This document shows, one piece after another, positions 49,577 to 60,638 of a stretch of 64,000 nt of DNA (its first letter is position 1; every line of letters starts with the position of its first letter). Under the pieces are notes generated by a model that was not told the origin of the DNA, made no database searches, and saw nothing but the letters and a program-made list of their open reading frames with translations. The position numbers were made by a program, and so were the translations under genes. This stretch comes from Daphnia pulex (lineage: Eukaryota > Arthropoda > Branchiopoda > Diplostraca > Daphniidae): positions 372,001 to 436,000 of the forward strand of contig NC_060020.1 of the NCBI RefSeq assembly GCF_021134715.1, written 5' to 3'.

Positions 49577-52500
49577 TTACTGAGAGGTGGCAGGATTGTT
49601 TTGCTGGAGCCAGTTGACTACCTGCCGATAGTTTAGCCTCATCCAGCTCACATTACTTCTAACTCGATCGATGGACTGTTGAGTGGAACGTGTCATGGCG
49701 TTGACCAGCAGTTCCTTGTTCTTTCCGACGAAATCCGACAGCTAAAAATTCAGCCATAATCGTCAGGTATTACGGACCGTTAAATATTTCTGTTTTTTAA
49801 ACTCACCTCTTTCAATTCCATGTCGGTGTTGAACGATTTCGTCACCGATTCAAAGACGTGGGCCAAACTGTGGATCGAGTTGAAACTACACGGAGAGAGG
49901 AAAAAACAACATTATAGTAATGGGATTCCGGCTGTCGTATTGGATTTGATTGCCCGCGGGGGGAACTAAAATTGGCTCGTCTTACATTTTCGTCATTTCC
50001 GTCCATTTGTCGCGCACGAAATTGAAAGTCATGAAGCGACCAATCGGATTTTCGGCCAGCGTCTTGATGACGTCGAGGGCGTCTTGCGTGCGGAATCCCA
50101 CAGCCGGATTCAGGCACATTTCCAGCAATCTAAATATACCCCACACAATCACGAAATGTGTATAATGGCAGATAACATATTAAATTTAGATTAGAAATCA
50201 GCAAAAACCAACCGAGCCAAAATCCAGGACTCTTGGGTGCAAGTCAACGAGGAAAGAAGTGTGGCTTTCTCACTGGCCACATTGCTTTGCCGGAAGCGTT
50301 TGAAAGCAAAATTCCATTCCAGTTCGCCACCGTGTCGGATTGCCGTGCAAGCCACAACTCCTTTCAGGACGGAAGGAACGATCCTGTAGATAATAAAATC
50401 CAAAATGAATTGGCAGAATTAAAGATGCAACGACGTAATTATTACGTGGTGTTTCCAGGATCAGCCATCCATTGACTGTAAGACTCGATAGCCTTTGTGA
50501 CGCAGTCCTTGTGGCCCATAAAACAACAACGCTCGACAACTTTGCGACGCAGTTTGCCCGTCAAGTGGGAATCGGTTGATTTGTGCACGAATCCCAAGGA
50601 ATTGTAAAGTGGCATCAAAATCTTCATGACGTAATTCTGGAGAAAGAAAAGGTTACACTGACTGATGCTGGGTGTCAATGAAATGATTGGATTTCTTGTT
50701 CACCTTGAGGAGGCCGTAGCCTGGTGTCCGCTGCATCATTGAATTGAGATAAGATAGCGCAGTCAGCGTCGATTCCCACGGCAGAAATTCCTCTTCTCGT
50801 TCCAGGTATTCCGTCAAATTGAGTGGCGTTTCGTAATCCAGCAGGCCAGCTCTCGCCAAGTTGAGCGCGTCGTTCATAATTTGAGCTCGATTGATGACTG
50901 AAATGGCCGTGTGATTCGTCATCAGTTGTTGGCCAATCAATTTCCAATTGTGCGCGTCGTAATTGACCCGATAATAGCCTGTTCACATTATAGATTAGTA
51001 ATTTTTTAGATCCAGGTACAAGAAATCTGAACTTACCAGTTTCGTCGACGTTAAAGATGATCCACTGATTGTCCTCGACTTCAAATTCCAACGTTAAATT
51101 TTTTGAAGTTTGATTATCCGCCAACCAAGTGGACCCAATAGTTTGGAAATCAGTCGTGTAGGTGAGGGGGACCCACCAAAGGTAAACGGTCGTATCGGCT
51201 GTAGATGAATTGGATTTTCGAATCAAGAATCGTTTCTGTAAAGGTGAAAAAATAAATTAATCAATTAAATTTAAAAACGCAAAGAAAATCTACCTGAGTA
51301 ACTGAAATGTTGCGATTCTTGTAGTCCCGCTGAACTGTTATTACTGGAAAACCTAATTATAATAGCGTCAAACGCTCATTTAGTTTTAAATTTCATTTAA
51401 ATCAAAGTCTTAAGGTAAGGTAGTAAAATCAATTATTGCAGAGCTTAGCGCTAACCCATCTTGGCCGTCCAAGCGTCCATAATCGTTTCGACTTTGGTGG
51501 GCAGGAAAACCTGGTCGACTTTGGCTTGTTTGTCGAACGCGTTCCACAGATCGTCTTGCACCGCATTGCCGTATTGACTTGACAATATGAGAAGAAATAC
51601 TGTGTAAAGCAAATCGTTGGTAACGTTCGTTATTGGCGTCTCGTTTTTTACTGTATTCTCAAGTAGTTTGTGAGTCCATCTCTGAAGGACTTGTCGCCGA
51701 TGAAACTGGCCAGCATACGAGTGATGGCGGCTCCTGCGCATTTATCAATCGGACCGTTTTTAATTGATGTTCTTATTTTGTATTCGGCAATAATTCAACA
51801 CCTTTTTTGTATGAGATGTCATCAAATAGTTCTCCAATTTCATCGGGATGATTGACTAGTACGCTGATTGGATGACTGGATTCTAGCGCGTCCAGTCTCA
51901 TGACTGCTTGGAGTCCACTAGTCACAAATTGCTGAAGCCTCTCAAGACTAGGATCCACCTATTAATTTCAATTCACAAGATAGTAATTTTTGAAAAATTC
52001 ACTTCCACATTTCAATGTGACAACTTACAAAATCCGCTCCAAGGCATTCGACATAAGAAGTGAACCCCTCCTTTAACCACAGCTCTGTCCACCTTTAAAA
52101 ATCAAGCGGATAAATATGACGCAATTTTTATTTAATACGCTATATAGTCTTACCAGTCCATCGTAACCAAGTTCCCGAACCATTGGTGTGCTAATTCGTG
52201 AGTTACCAATTCAACCACGGTTTGACGATCGTCCAATGACGACACATCCTCATCATATAATAGAACGGACTCTCTAAAAAACCCAAATATCAAATAAGTA
52301 TAGTTGATTAAGCTCAATGGAAATTGAATACCCGAAAGTCAATAGTCCCCAGTTCTCCATGGCTCCAACGAATGCGCTAGGTATGGCCATCAAGTCTTGC
52401 TTAGGCAAAGGAAATGGCACTTGGAAATAATCCTCATAAAAGGCCTGTGTCTTGGGTCCTATGACTTTGGCGTACCTAATTTTCGTAATGAACGAGAAAT

Positions 52501-53778
52501 GTATAATCATCGATGCAAAATGTTTAAACGGATTTGGTTTCTAGTTTTTCTACTGAGCTTGGCTGATGGCTGACGTACGGACATAGATGTTGAATTTCCA
52601 TTTTCCGTGGGCGACATCGGCCTCGATTTTGGTGAAATTGGCCACCGCGAACGCCACGAGATAAGTTGACATTAGCAGAGACGGAGCAAAATGATCCCAA
52701 TAGAAATCGTCCATTCCGTCACTATAAAAGCGTCCAATAAAAACAAGAAAGTTGTTTATGGTTTCATTTGGAATTTCTCTCCACTTGGATTAATACTATG
52801 TACGTACATTTGAGTTGTGTTGATCAACGGCATGTTGGACAGGGCCATCATGTCGCGATGACGTCCGAGAGTGACAGTAAAAATAGCCTTCATGTTGGGC
52901 TCGTCGAAGCATGGGAAAACTCGTCTGGCGTCTGTTGGCTCCATCTGGGACACGGCCATGTACCTGAATAAATCCAAGTAGACACATCGTCAACTAGATG
53001 AGGTCATGGACACATAGTCACATACACGGCTGATCTTGTTGGAATAACATCTGTCACACAAATTTGAAAAAAGGCGCTCACCTCTCCACGCCGTCTTCCA
53101 TGTAAACAGAGCGGAAGAATCCAGCCGACGTCTCCGTTAGATTGGCCACGAAATTCATCGACACTGTGTAGTTGCTTCCTTTGGTAAGATTGACTTTACC
53201 CTGCTGCTGGCCGACATTCAAGCGGATGACGAGGAATTCCGCCACTGTTTCGTAATCGATCCGCTCGATTGAAAGCGTCTTGTTTGCTCCACGTTCAATT
53301 ACCTATCAATACAAAAGAAAATGTCATCGTTATAGATTTGAATCGCCAAATAATATAATATGGTCTCGCGGAATTATACCTGTACAGATTTGAGATCAAC
53401 TTTAATGTCTGAACTGTGGAGAACTATGCGGTCGGTCGATTGCAAACATTGGACGTCGATAGACACTCGGCCCAGCACAGTAAAGTTGCCCTTTTCCAAG
53501 ATGGGCAATAGACGGACGTCATAGTGGCGAGGCAAAACGGTTCGGGGTAGTCTGGTGACGTTTTGTACGAGCTGAGATAAAGCGCCAGCCCCGAGGAACG
53601 ATTGAGAAAGCGGCTGCCTCTTGCTGGGCGCCGTTGAACAGCTGTTGGCCGTCGGGTAATGAGGGCGGGCAAGAAAGTAGACGGAAAGACCAACGGCCAT
53701 CACACAGCCGACGAAGAAGAGGATGACTGCCAAGGCTCGACATTTGGTCACAGTCAAGCGAGGACCACCATCAGACAT
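49577..53778 (-). CDS. M1 zinc aminopeptidase AP7, type II membrane protein
   Basis: Eighteen exons, 5' to 3': 53778-53380, 53302-53082, 52963-52808, 52721-52554, 52475-52332, 52273-52154, 52092-52029, 51958-51802, 51733-51652, 51577-51456, 51352-51294, 51235-51037, 50978-50704, 50636-50446, 50383-50213, 50129-49986, 49885-49807 and 49741-49577. They give 971 residues. The chosen start ([20 protein letters not shown]) aligns with AP6 and places a single membrane helix at about residues 14-37. The frame stays open upstream with another ATG near 53928, so a longer basic N-terminus is possible. GAMEN is at 352-356, HELAH at 388-392 and Glu at 411, here in WLKEGF rather than the usual WLNEGF. The Tyr region is SYKKG. 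There is no GPI tail. It shares intron positions with AP6, including one before GFPV that AP1-AP5 lack. Confidence 0.93.
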
Positions 53779-56362
53779 CGCTTCGTCGTTCACGTCAATA
53801 GTCTCCAAACGTTGTCGTCGTCGTCCCGGTGTGGCAGCAGCACGCCTGCAATCACGCACGAAAGTGAAAACTACAGCAACTGTTGCAGCAGCAGCGTCAC
53901 GTCTTTCTGCTTTTTTCTCTTCTTCCATCCAAGGTTTTGTGCGACTCGAAACAATAAGAAAGTGGACTGGCAAGAAGAAAAGGAAAAGTCACCAGCTTCA
54001 CTTTCTTTATTTCTATGTACACAATATTTCCAGTTTTCTTTTTTGATTGAATTTTTCGTTTTCAAATTTGGCAAATCATGGGACTGATTTACGACCAGAC
54101 GATAAGCACAAGGGTCACGACGGAGAAATTCCTCGCACGTTCCACACTTTTGAATTCAAGGAGATACTCACGTTTCCTAGCAACTGTGATTGCTGTGTAG
54201 TGTTTACACACCTGACTGTCGAGGTGAATTTCCACAAGTTTTGAAGGCCGTCGGTGATGCCAAGGACCCCGCGAGATTATGAATAAATAGAATTGTTGGT
54301 TGCCCAGCAGCCAGAAATAAGAAATGAACAAGAGCAATTTGAAAAACAAAAGTGAGAGGGTTATTAAATCACGTCTATATTATGGCCGTGTATACTTCCA
54401 CACTGGCGGATGTTTTGGTAGAAACTGTGTACCAATACCATTCGCTGCTAGCTGCACTGTGTGCTGGCTTGGAAACCGATTCAACTAGTGGGCAACTCGG
54501 ACCGGACCCAACTCTTTGCGGTTCCGTGCTGTGTCTTCTGGTACGAAAGTGCCTTTGGGCGACTAAAACTTGAGTTACAGGTTATACAGCGTATATATAG
54601 TGCTGGAAAAGAGACATTGGGTTCTTTCTTTCTCTTTAAGACTTGCCTCGTCGCTATAGTTCCATTTGAATCTCCAAGTTTGGGCCCGCCCAGTTCGATG
54701 AAAACGTTCCCATCGTAGCTATACTCACAGCAGGCTATAACGGCCCAAGGGGAAAAACAAAAGCTTCTCAGACTGTCGTTGATGAATCGCACTGCCATTA
54801 ATAACTCAACAAAGTGACTGCTGAATGTCTGAGCAGTTGCATTAAAAAACGAGAGCAACACTCAATACATTCCGCAAAATTTTCTAATTAAACGTATTTG
54901 ACTTTCTAATTAACTTTGGTCAGGTTTCAGCAGCTGTGATTAATAATCGTGAATATGTGTAAATAAGGAGAAGTCGAGTCAGTCGCCTCTCCACATTTGG
55001 TCACTGTTCTTTTGCAACTCATTCGGATAGTTTTTCATCGGTGATATCGCCTTTCCATCAGTTGGCGGACGATCCAAAACAAATTCTTGGACCGTGATTG
55101 CGTTTTATTATTCTTACGCAATCTTCATAATGGTTGGATGGAGACGTGACCAGCCAGCTGTCTTGTCAAATTATTTTTCAATCGATGGACGTCAACGCTA
55201 TTTGCATTGGCTCCTATATAGTTTATTTAACTTATAAGACAGATCGTCGTTTTCCTGTTTTCCCGAGTTAACTAACAAGCCAAACTTTCGCCAAATTTGG
55301 GAGGCATCGTTGTCACGATCTGGGTGCGGTTTCTGACTGTCAGACTACGGCCATTCACTGGCCATTCAACTTCCAATTAAGCGTGAGTCGTACTCGGCAC
55401 AGTGAAAACCTTGTCAGGTAAACAGGATGGAACGTTTATTTAGGTAAATTCAAGGTGAATTCAAGGACGAGCTAGACCCTAGTTATATCCCTGATATGTT
55501 TCAATGATAGTTTCACTTGAATTTTCTCTGAGGATGTCTTTAACTAAATTTACAATTTCTCCCTCTAAATCAATACCTCCGTGCTTATTGTCACTACCTG
55601 TCGAGTCCAGCAGCTGAATTTTAAAATACACATTTGAACCTTATATTACTTGCCTATCCGTTGAACATTCCTTCTAGACAGCTCATATAGCCATAAAGTA
55701 TACCTTTTATTCCTAGAAAATGCACAAGGAAATGGCATCCGCCCCCCCCCCCCCCCCGTCCACCAACTCTAATTCCTTTTTGAACAACAAAATCATATTA
55801 GGCCTACCTTTGAAAAATAAATAAGGGGTTTCTTCAAAGAAGTTGTCGCTAGAATTTGATACTTTCTGTTATTGTGTCTTTGATCCACCAGTCGTTTAGA
55901 GTGACAGAAATATCTAGCGCAAACAATAATTATCGATTCAGCAACAGAAAACGGTCGGCGAAAGAATGTTTCACCTCAAACTGCAGAGTATAAGGCTAAA
56001 TATTTTTAAAGCTAAACCAGGTAAAATGTGTTCACCTCTTATGTTGAACACAGCAGCGGCCCGCATTAATGCTTACAGTCGTTGCACAAATCTTGGATTT
56101 TCAACCTTTCATTCCTCCACTTTTACGTGGAAATCAAATGTTATTGGGCTTATAATTGTAATGACCTAGACCGACCTTGTTTTTCTCGCTTTTCTCTCAT
56201 CTTATCGACGTTGATTTCCCTATAATACGACGCGCATCTCAATTTTTATGGTCACTCGTCGTCTCATCGGAGCGCAGTACAGCAGTTGAGTCTTAACGTC
56301 ATTTCTTGGCGCAATCAGTTTAACAACCTCGTTTTCTAAAACCCTAACATCTCCCCATCAAA
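53779..56362. other. Intergenic region upstream of AP7, no gene seen
   Basis: Contains the AP7 promoter and a run of 16 C at 55742-55757. Several open frames of 60-140 codons on both strands have no domain or splice support. Confidence 0.5.
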
Positions 56363-56825
56363 ATGTCGTGCATTAACACTTGTTCTCCAAAGTCATTTTG
56401 GAGTAAGTGATTTTTAAAAAACAAACTTTTATATGACTTTGCGCGTTTCCTTAATTCAATTCTTGCCCCAAGGTATGGTCATCAAACCGAAGAACAAGTA
56501 TTCGTTCACTGTTGAACGGTCTTTCCACATTTCCAAAGCTGTTATTGATTTCTCTTCACGCCCTCGCGATAATTACGGAGTTTACCTTCATTCCGCCATG
56601 ACAAGTCTAGTGGTGGACTGTGGGGATCAAAAGGGAATCATCCTTTGCAATCTTGGCAATCAAGAAACCAAGAAAATGCTGAGGCCAGAAGCTGACCTAG
56701 ACGTACACTTTCAGACTGGGCAGGAAATCACACTTTATTCCGTCAAACTTCACCCCGACGAGTCCACTAATAATCTCTACCAAACGTTAACAATCCATTT
56801 GTCGGGTTATGAGATTACTGTCTAG
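56363..56825 (+). CDS. Stand-alone nucleoplasmin-type domain protein
   Basis: Two exons (56363-56402 and 56473-56825) give 130 residues. From about residue 13 the sequence reads FWSMVIKPKNKYSFTVERSF then HISKAVIDF. This matches the N-terminal nucleoplasmin-like domain of insect FKBP39-type nuclear proteins and related histone chaperones, which begin FWG and form pentamers that bind histones. The end (TLTIHLSGYEITV) matches the last strand of that fold. Unlike the known relatives there is no acidic tail and no FK506-binding domain; the stop TAG comes right after the fold. It may be a shortened paralogue that still assembles with a full-length partner, or a decaying copy. The N-terminal extension MSCINTCSPKS is unusual. 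Confidence 0.75.
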
Positions 56826-57141
56826 CACGCTGTTGAAAATGGTTAGTATTAATTACTACAGAGACCTATCGTTTGTTTACACACAAATTCTAAAATAATC
56901 AAGAAATTAAAATACAGCAAAACCTTTATAAAAATGCCCTTCATTTCGTTTATAACTTAAGAAAGGGTACGCAGGCAAAAATTATTCGCCTTATTAAAAT
57001 CTGATTAAGAATCAAATGATTTAGACGAAATGATGCGAGCGTTAGTCGTGGAACTTTATCTTCAAACGGTTTTACGAGTCAATTGTAGAATCGGGTCAGA
57101 AAATTAAAGAAAATTGTGAAATATTTTTGAACATTAATCTG

Positions 57142-57147
57142 TTTATT
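57142..57147 (-). terminator. Candidate poly(A) signal of the RING gene
   Basis: TTTATT on the plus strand (AATAAA on the minus strand) 50 bases after the RING gene stop codon. Confidence 0.5.
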
Positions 57148-57196
57148 CATTTTTCGGCAACGATTGATCCATTTTTTTATGTGATTTGGTTTTTCG

Positions 57197-58042
57197 TTAA
57201 TTGCCTGTGTCTGGTTGCAAATCCTGAAAAGTGTGTCTATCCCAAAATAATTCCAACACAAGAAACGGTGCTAAACAGAAAAAGGAGAAAACCAAAGTTG
57301 AGAACAATTTGTGCGCATAGACGACGATGCTGTTGGTCATTTCAAGAATTTCTTGGTGTAGTTCATCCTCGTCAACATTGAAATTAAACAACGGAAAGTT
57401 GATTCGTAAGTCTTCTTTTGGTTTCTGCTCCGATGTTATAGCGGAAGGGATGATTATTGGTACCTTGCATAAAGGGCATGTGGACTTAACTTGAATCCAA
57501 TTCCAGAGGCAACTGTAGCAAAAGGTATGTCCGCACTGTGGCCGCGACGCGTTGACATGGGGTTCCAGGCATATAGAGCATACTCCGTCGTCGAAAATGA
57601 TCGCGTTTTTCTTTTTCGCTTCTTGATTTACATTTCTGTTCATGTAATACAATTGAATCTTTTTGAAGCAGTTTTCGTTTATGAGAAGGCAGACGAACCA
57701 AATTTGTATAGGGTGAGGATTTGAAATTTGGGGCAAGATGATTATTCCTTCGACGATATTAAACGCTTCTAACATAAACGTCAGGCTAAGTATAGATGAA
57801 ATGATTGCGAAATAAAAGTTGAAAATCCAACCGTAGGCGTCAAACACAGATCGGATTTCGGGGCGACTTAGTGGGATGAAAAGGAAAATTGGACATAGAG
57901 GCATTAAAGCCAAAAAGCAGGATAGTAAGTCAATCCAATAAGAATTTAAGCTTCCATTTAAGACTATATTCCAAAAACCTCCGGCGATAATCCATATACA
58001 AATCTTCATCACAAGCAATGTGAAAGTACTTATTTGAATCAT
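57197..58042 (-). CDS. Intronless RING-finger membrane protein, probable E3 ubiquitin ligase
   Basis: A single open frame from ATG 58042 to 57197 encodes 281 residues. Three hydrophobic segments lie in the first half (about residues 2-25, 35-60 and 65-95). A C3HC4 RING-HC motif follows: CSICLEPHVNASRPQCGHTF, then CYSC and, after WNWIQVKST, CPLC. A fourth hydrophobic stretch (LFSTLVFSFFCLAPFLVLEL) lies near the C-terminus. RING proteins of this kind pass ubiquitin from an E2 enzyme to substrates, here probably at an internal membrane. I cannot assign a specific family. It has no introns while its neighbours do, so it could be a retrocopy. An in-frame non-ATG extension upstream is ignored. It converges on the nucleoplasmin-type gene. 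Confidence 0.8.
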   Translation of the reverse strand: MIQISTFTLLVMKICIWIIAGGFWNIVLNGSLNSYWIDLLSCFLALMPLCPIFLFIPLSRPEIRSVFDAYGWIFNFYFAIISSILSLTFMLEAFNIVEGIIILPQISNPHPIQIWFVCLLINENCFKKIQLYYMNRNVNQEAKKKNAIIFDDGVCSICLEPHVNASRPQCGHTFCYSCLWNWIQVKSTCPLCKVPIIIPSAITSEQKPKEDLRINFPLFNFNVDEDELHQEILEMTNSIVVYAHKLFSTLVFSFFCLAPFLVLELFWDRHTFQDLQPDTGN

Positions 58043-58515
58043 TTTCGTTTGTAGATTAAAATGCTTCAAGATATCGTGTTATTTACGTCACCTCGCTGTT
58101 TCCTTAATATAGACGTTGTGTTGCACTGCATGATGAGCAAACCCTCCATCGGCTGATTTTTCGTAATTTACGATCAAAATCTCAAAAAGCAATTAATGAT
58201 TCCCGACATTTTCAGTAAATTAATAGTTTTACGCATATAATTCAATATTAATCACACACAATTAAAAAAAATAAAAAATCTAAATGGAAAAAAGCTACAG
58301 TTCTACCACGTTATGGAGGGATGTTATGCTGCGTAGACCAATGTTGCGCAACCAACACATTTTATAGTTAAGAATTTAGCCACTAGAATTTCTTTTTTTA
58401 ACGATTCAACCAAGGGTTTTCCCCTCACGGTTGCAAGGAAAAAACCCACTCTTCGCAATAGCCGACGCAATTAAATTACAATTTGGTAGAAGAAAAATCA
58501 GCTCCCCTCAATAAT
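58043..58515. other. Spacer between divergent RING gene and low-complexity ORF
   Basis: About 470 AT-rich bases. It probably holds the RING gene promoter. No gene seen. Confidence 0.4.
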
Positions 58516-59139
58516 ATGGCGGCCAACATGGCAGCGGCCGCTGCTGCTGGACACCAGCGCATCGTCCGCGTTCCCATCCTCTACCACGAGAACGGTCCCA
58601 ACAACAATTCCGGCGTGTCATCCAACATGACTACGTCGACTTCGGCATCTTCTTCCTCTCTCAATCACCTCCGCCACCCCATCGGACCCAACACTCCGAC
58701 CAGCTCCAGCGGAGCTCCGTCCGGCAGCTCTTCCGGCAACCAGCAGGTCAATTACAGCGGAGGCAACAACAACAAAACTTCTCCGCTATTATCCCCTCAA
58801 CAACAACAGCAGCAGCAGCAAAACGGGAATAACAATAACAGTGGGGGCAACATGGCGGCTCCATCGTCAGTGACGTCATCGGGCGCGTCTGCGCAACTCC
58901 CGTTCTCGTCGCTGTTCTACACTCACGCGGCGGCGGCAGCGGCGGCCGCGGCAGCCGCGTCGCTCTACAGCAACAGCAGCGGGAGCGGGAGCAGTAGCAG
59001 CAGCAGCGTGGGCTCAATGTCTTCATCGACCAATCAGGTTGGGGGCGTTCACCATCTCCACCATCACCAGCACAACCCGCATCACGGACCGGCAGCCGCC
59101 GGCAATTCGTCACGATCTCCACTCACGGGAATGGTCTGA
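58516..59139 (+). CDS. Low-complexity ORF, Ala/Ser/Asn/Gln/His-rich; family unknown
   Basis: The ATG at 58516 gives 207 residues to TGA at 59137-59139; the frame stays open upstream without another ATG. One ordered-looking stretch, HQRIVRVPILYHENGP, lies near residue 15. The rest is low complexity: Ser/Asn-rich, a Gln run, an Ala run (around 58927-58962), Ser runs and a His-rich segment, ending SRSPLTGMV. GC content is far above the flanks, which favours true coding sequence. It could be a complete small gene or the last exon of a gene whose upstream exons I cannot see. Such tails are common in regulatory and transcription proteins, but I do not recognise a family. Confidence 0.5.
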   Translation: MAANMAAAAAAGHQRIVRVPILYHENGPNNNSGVSSNMTTSTSASSSSLNHLRHPIGPNTPTSSSGAPSGSSSGNQQVNYSGGNNNKTSPLLSPQQQQQQQQNGNNNNSGGNMAAPSSVTSSGASAQLPFSSLFYTHAAAAAAAAAAASLYSNSSGSGSSSSSSVGSMSSSTNQVGGVHHLHHHQHNPHHGPAAAGNSSRSPLTGMV

Positions 59140-60050
59140 TTGGTTCAAAACACTCACGGCGGCGGCGTCGTCACAGGATGAGCCGCTATAACGGTTTATT
59201 TGATCTGCTGTACATCAGCCAAAGTTGCGCTAATATCGCTTGAGGGTTTATTTGATTAAAATTGAGTTTGGCGCATTTAGTCATTTGCATCGTCCCATTT
59301 TGTTTTGAAAAAAAAATTATCAAAATGAAAAACGCTTTGATTTCGGTCGATTGTGCGGAATCTTTTTTAACTTAATTTCATTCCCCACCGCGTTGATACT
59401 TAATTACAATTGCGTTCAATCTTAGCCGTTTTTTGTTGTGTGTCCGTATGGTCGGGTCTCTTTTCCATTGTTGAATGTTGTCGTTTTCTTCCATTTTCTT
59501 AATTTAAAAAACAATTAAATCTTATTCGGTTGTGCTAAATATTCGCTCATTTTTAAAAAAAGGAAATGTGTCTCGTCCTTGATTCTCCCTGTTTGTCGTC
59601 ATTCCATTGGCCGTATTATTTTAAATCTTTTTTGTAATTCTTTCCATCAGCGTGTGTCACTCTACTTATTATTAATGCCGTGCTGTCTAAATACCCTCGC
59701 ATCATTGACTGTGGCCATAATATAAAATATTCCCACCAAATGGAAATGGATAAACAAATACAAAAAAGGAAATAATTTTCAAACGTCATTATAATTTACA
59801 AACATGTCGACAATTCGGTAGGATAAAATTGCCAATTAATCAAATTGAATCCCATCAATTTCAAGCGAACGGGAATTGACGGGGTGGATCCAATTTCTCG
59901 TGGCACGAACTGGTGAATGAGTTTCGCCTTTCTTCGTTTGTGAAACGAGAAACTCGAGAAAAACCCACGTCGTCCCAACAGCATCAGTAGCCTAGCTATA
60001 CAGGCGCTCCGATTTCGTTCACGGGTGTGAGTGTATAACTAAGGATGGGG
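59140..60050. other. AT-rich region after the low-complexity ORF, no gene
   Basis: T-rich sequence that may be a long 3' UTR of the preceding ORF. No supported ORF. Confidence 0.45.
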
Positions 60051-60076
60051 AGGGGGGCAGCAGTTATCGTATTGCG
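60051..60076 (+). repeat. Partial copy of a G-rich repeat
   Basis: A G-run followed by CAGCAGTTATCGTATT. The same module recurs at about 61155-61181. Confidence 0.5.
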
Positions 60077-60254
60077 GTTAGACGCCGTTCGAGTGTTACA
60101 TATTGGCTTGTTGAATGGGTAAACGATTCAGAACAGTCGGTGGATGTCGGTGAACGAGGCAAGTCGCAGCAATGCGAAAAATATTTTCTGCACTTGCTGC
60201 GATTTGAGTTCATTGCCGGACATGACCGATGTTTTCATATTCGCTGGCAATGGG

Positions 60255-60409
60255 AATGGAGCAGTTGGACATGGGGTCTAGAAATTAATTCTGTGTCCAA
60301 TAAGGCCAATCAGCGTACAGCGTTTTAAAGAGGCTGTACGCTGATCGGCTCTATTGGACACACAATTGTTTTCCAGACCTGGCAACGCAGGATCACCAAC
60401 TGCTCCATT
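60255..60409. repeat. 155-bp inverted repeat (MITE-like)
   Basis: Arms 60255-60321 and 60333-60409. The outer ends are AATGGAGCAGTTGG and CCAACTGCTCCATT. The inner parts are TGTGTCCAATAAGGCCAATC and its imperfect reverse complement, around an 11-base spacer (gttttaaagag). No ORF. It would fold into a long imperfect hairpin. Confidence 0.7.
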
Positions 60410-60419
60410 TGGGTATTTC

Positions 60420-60473
60420 TACTGGTTCGGTGATCAATTGATAATTGATATTCGATTGGACACCGAACCAGTA
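60420..60473. repeat. 54-bp inverted repeat
   Basis: TACTGGTTCGGTG at 60420-60432 and its exact reverse complement CACCGAACCAGTA at 60461-60473. An AT-rich palindromic centre (atcaattgataattgat) lies between them. It sits directly beside the larger inverted repeat. Confidence 0.7.
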
Positions 60474-60595
60474 GCAATCACAATTTCATCGAACTGGCAA
60501 CTTTGAACGTTAGCCAACTTTATAATTCCCTCTTGGCTTCCAAGAGGGTTTTTGCGGTTCGGATTGGGGGAAGGGAATTTTAACTTGTAGGGATA

Positions 60596-60638
60596 ACGGG
60601 AGGGGGGGGATTTAACATTTAAGTCGGGGGGTCATTTA
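60596..60638 (+). repeat. G-rich repeat, copy 1
   Basis: A G-run, then ATTTAACATTTAAGTC, then a second G-run and TCATTTA. It is one of three copies of this module in the last 4 kb. Confidence 0.65.

Noticed and set aside
53659-54087. 142-codon plus-strand open frame
   Set aside because: Its first part is antisense to AP7 exon 1 and the rest is low-complexity Ser/Phe/Lys sequence with no domain.
60528-60553. Hairpin CCCTCTTGG/CCAAGAGGG followed by a T-run, like a bacterial terminator
   Set aside because: The genome is eukaryotic and no transcript ends here by other evidence. It is short and probably chance.
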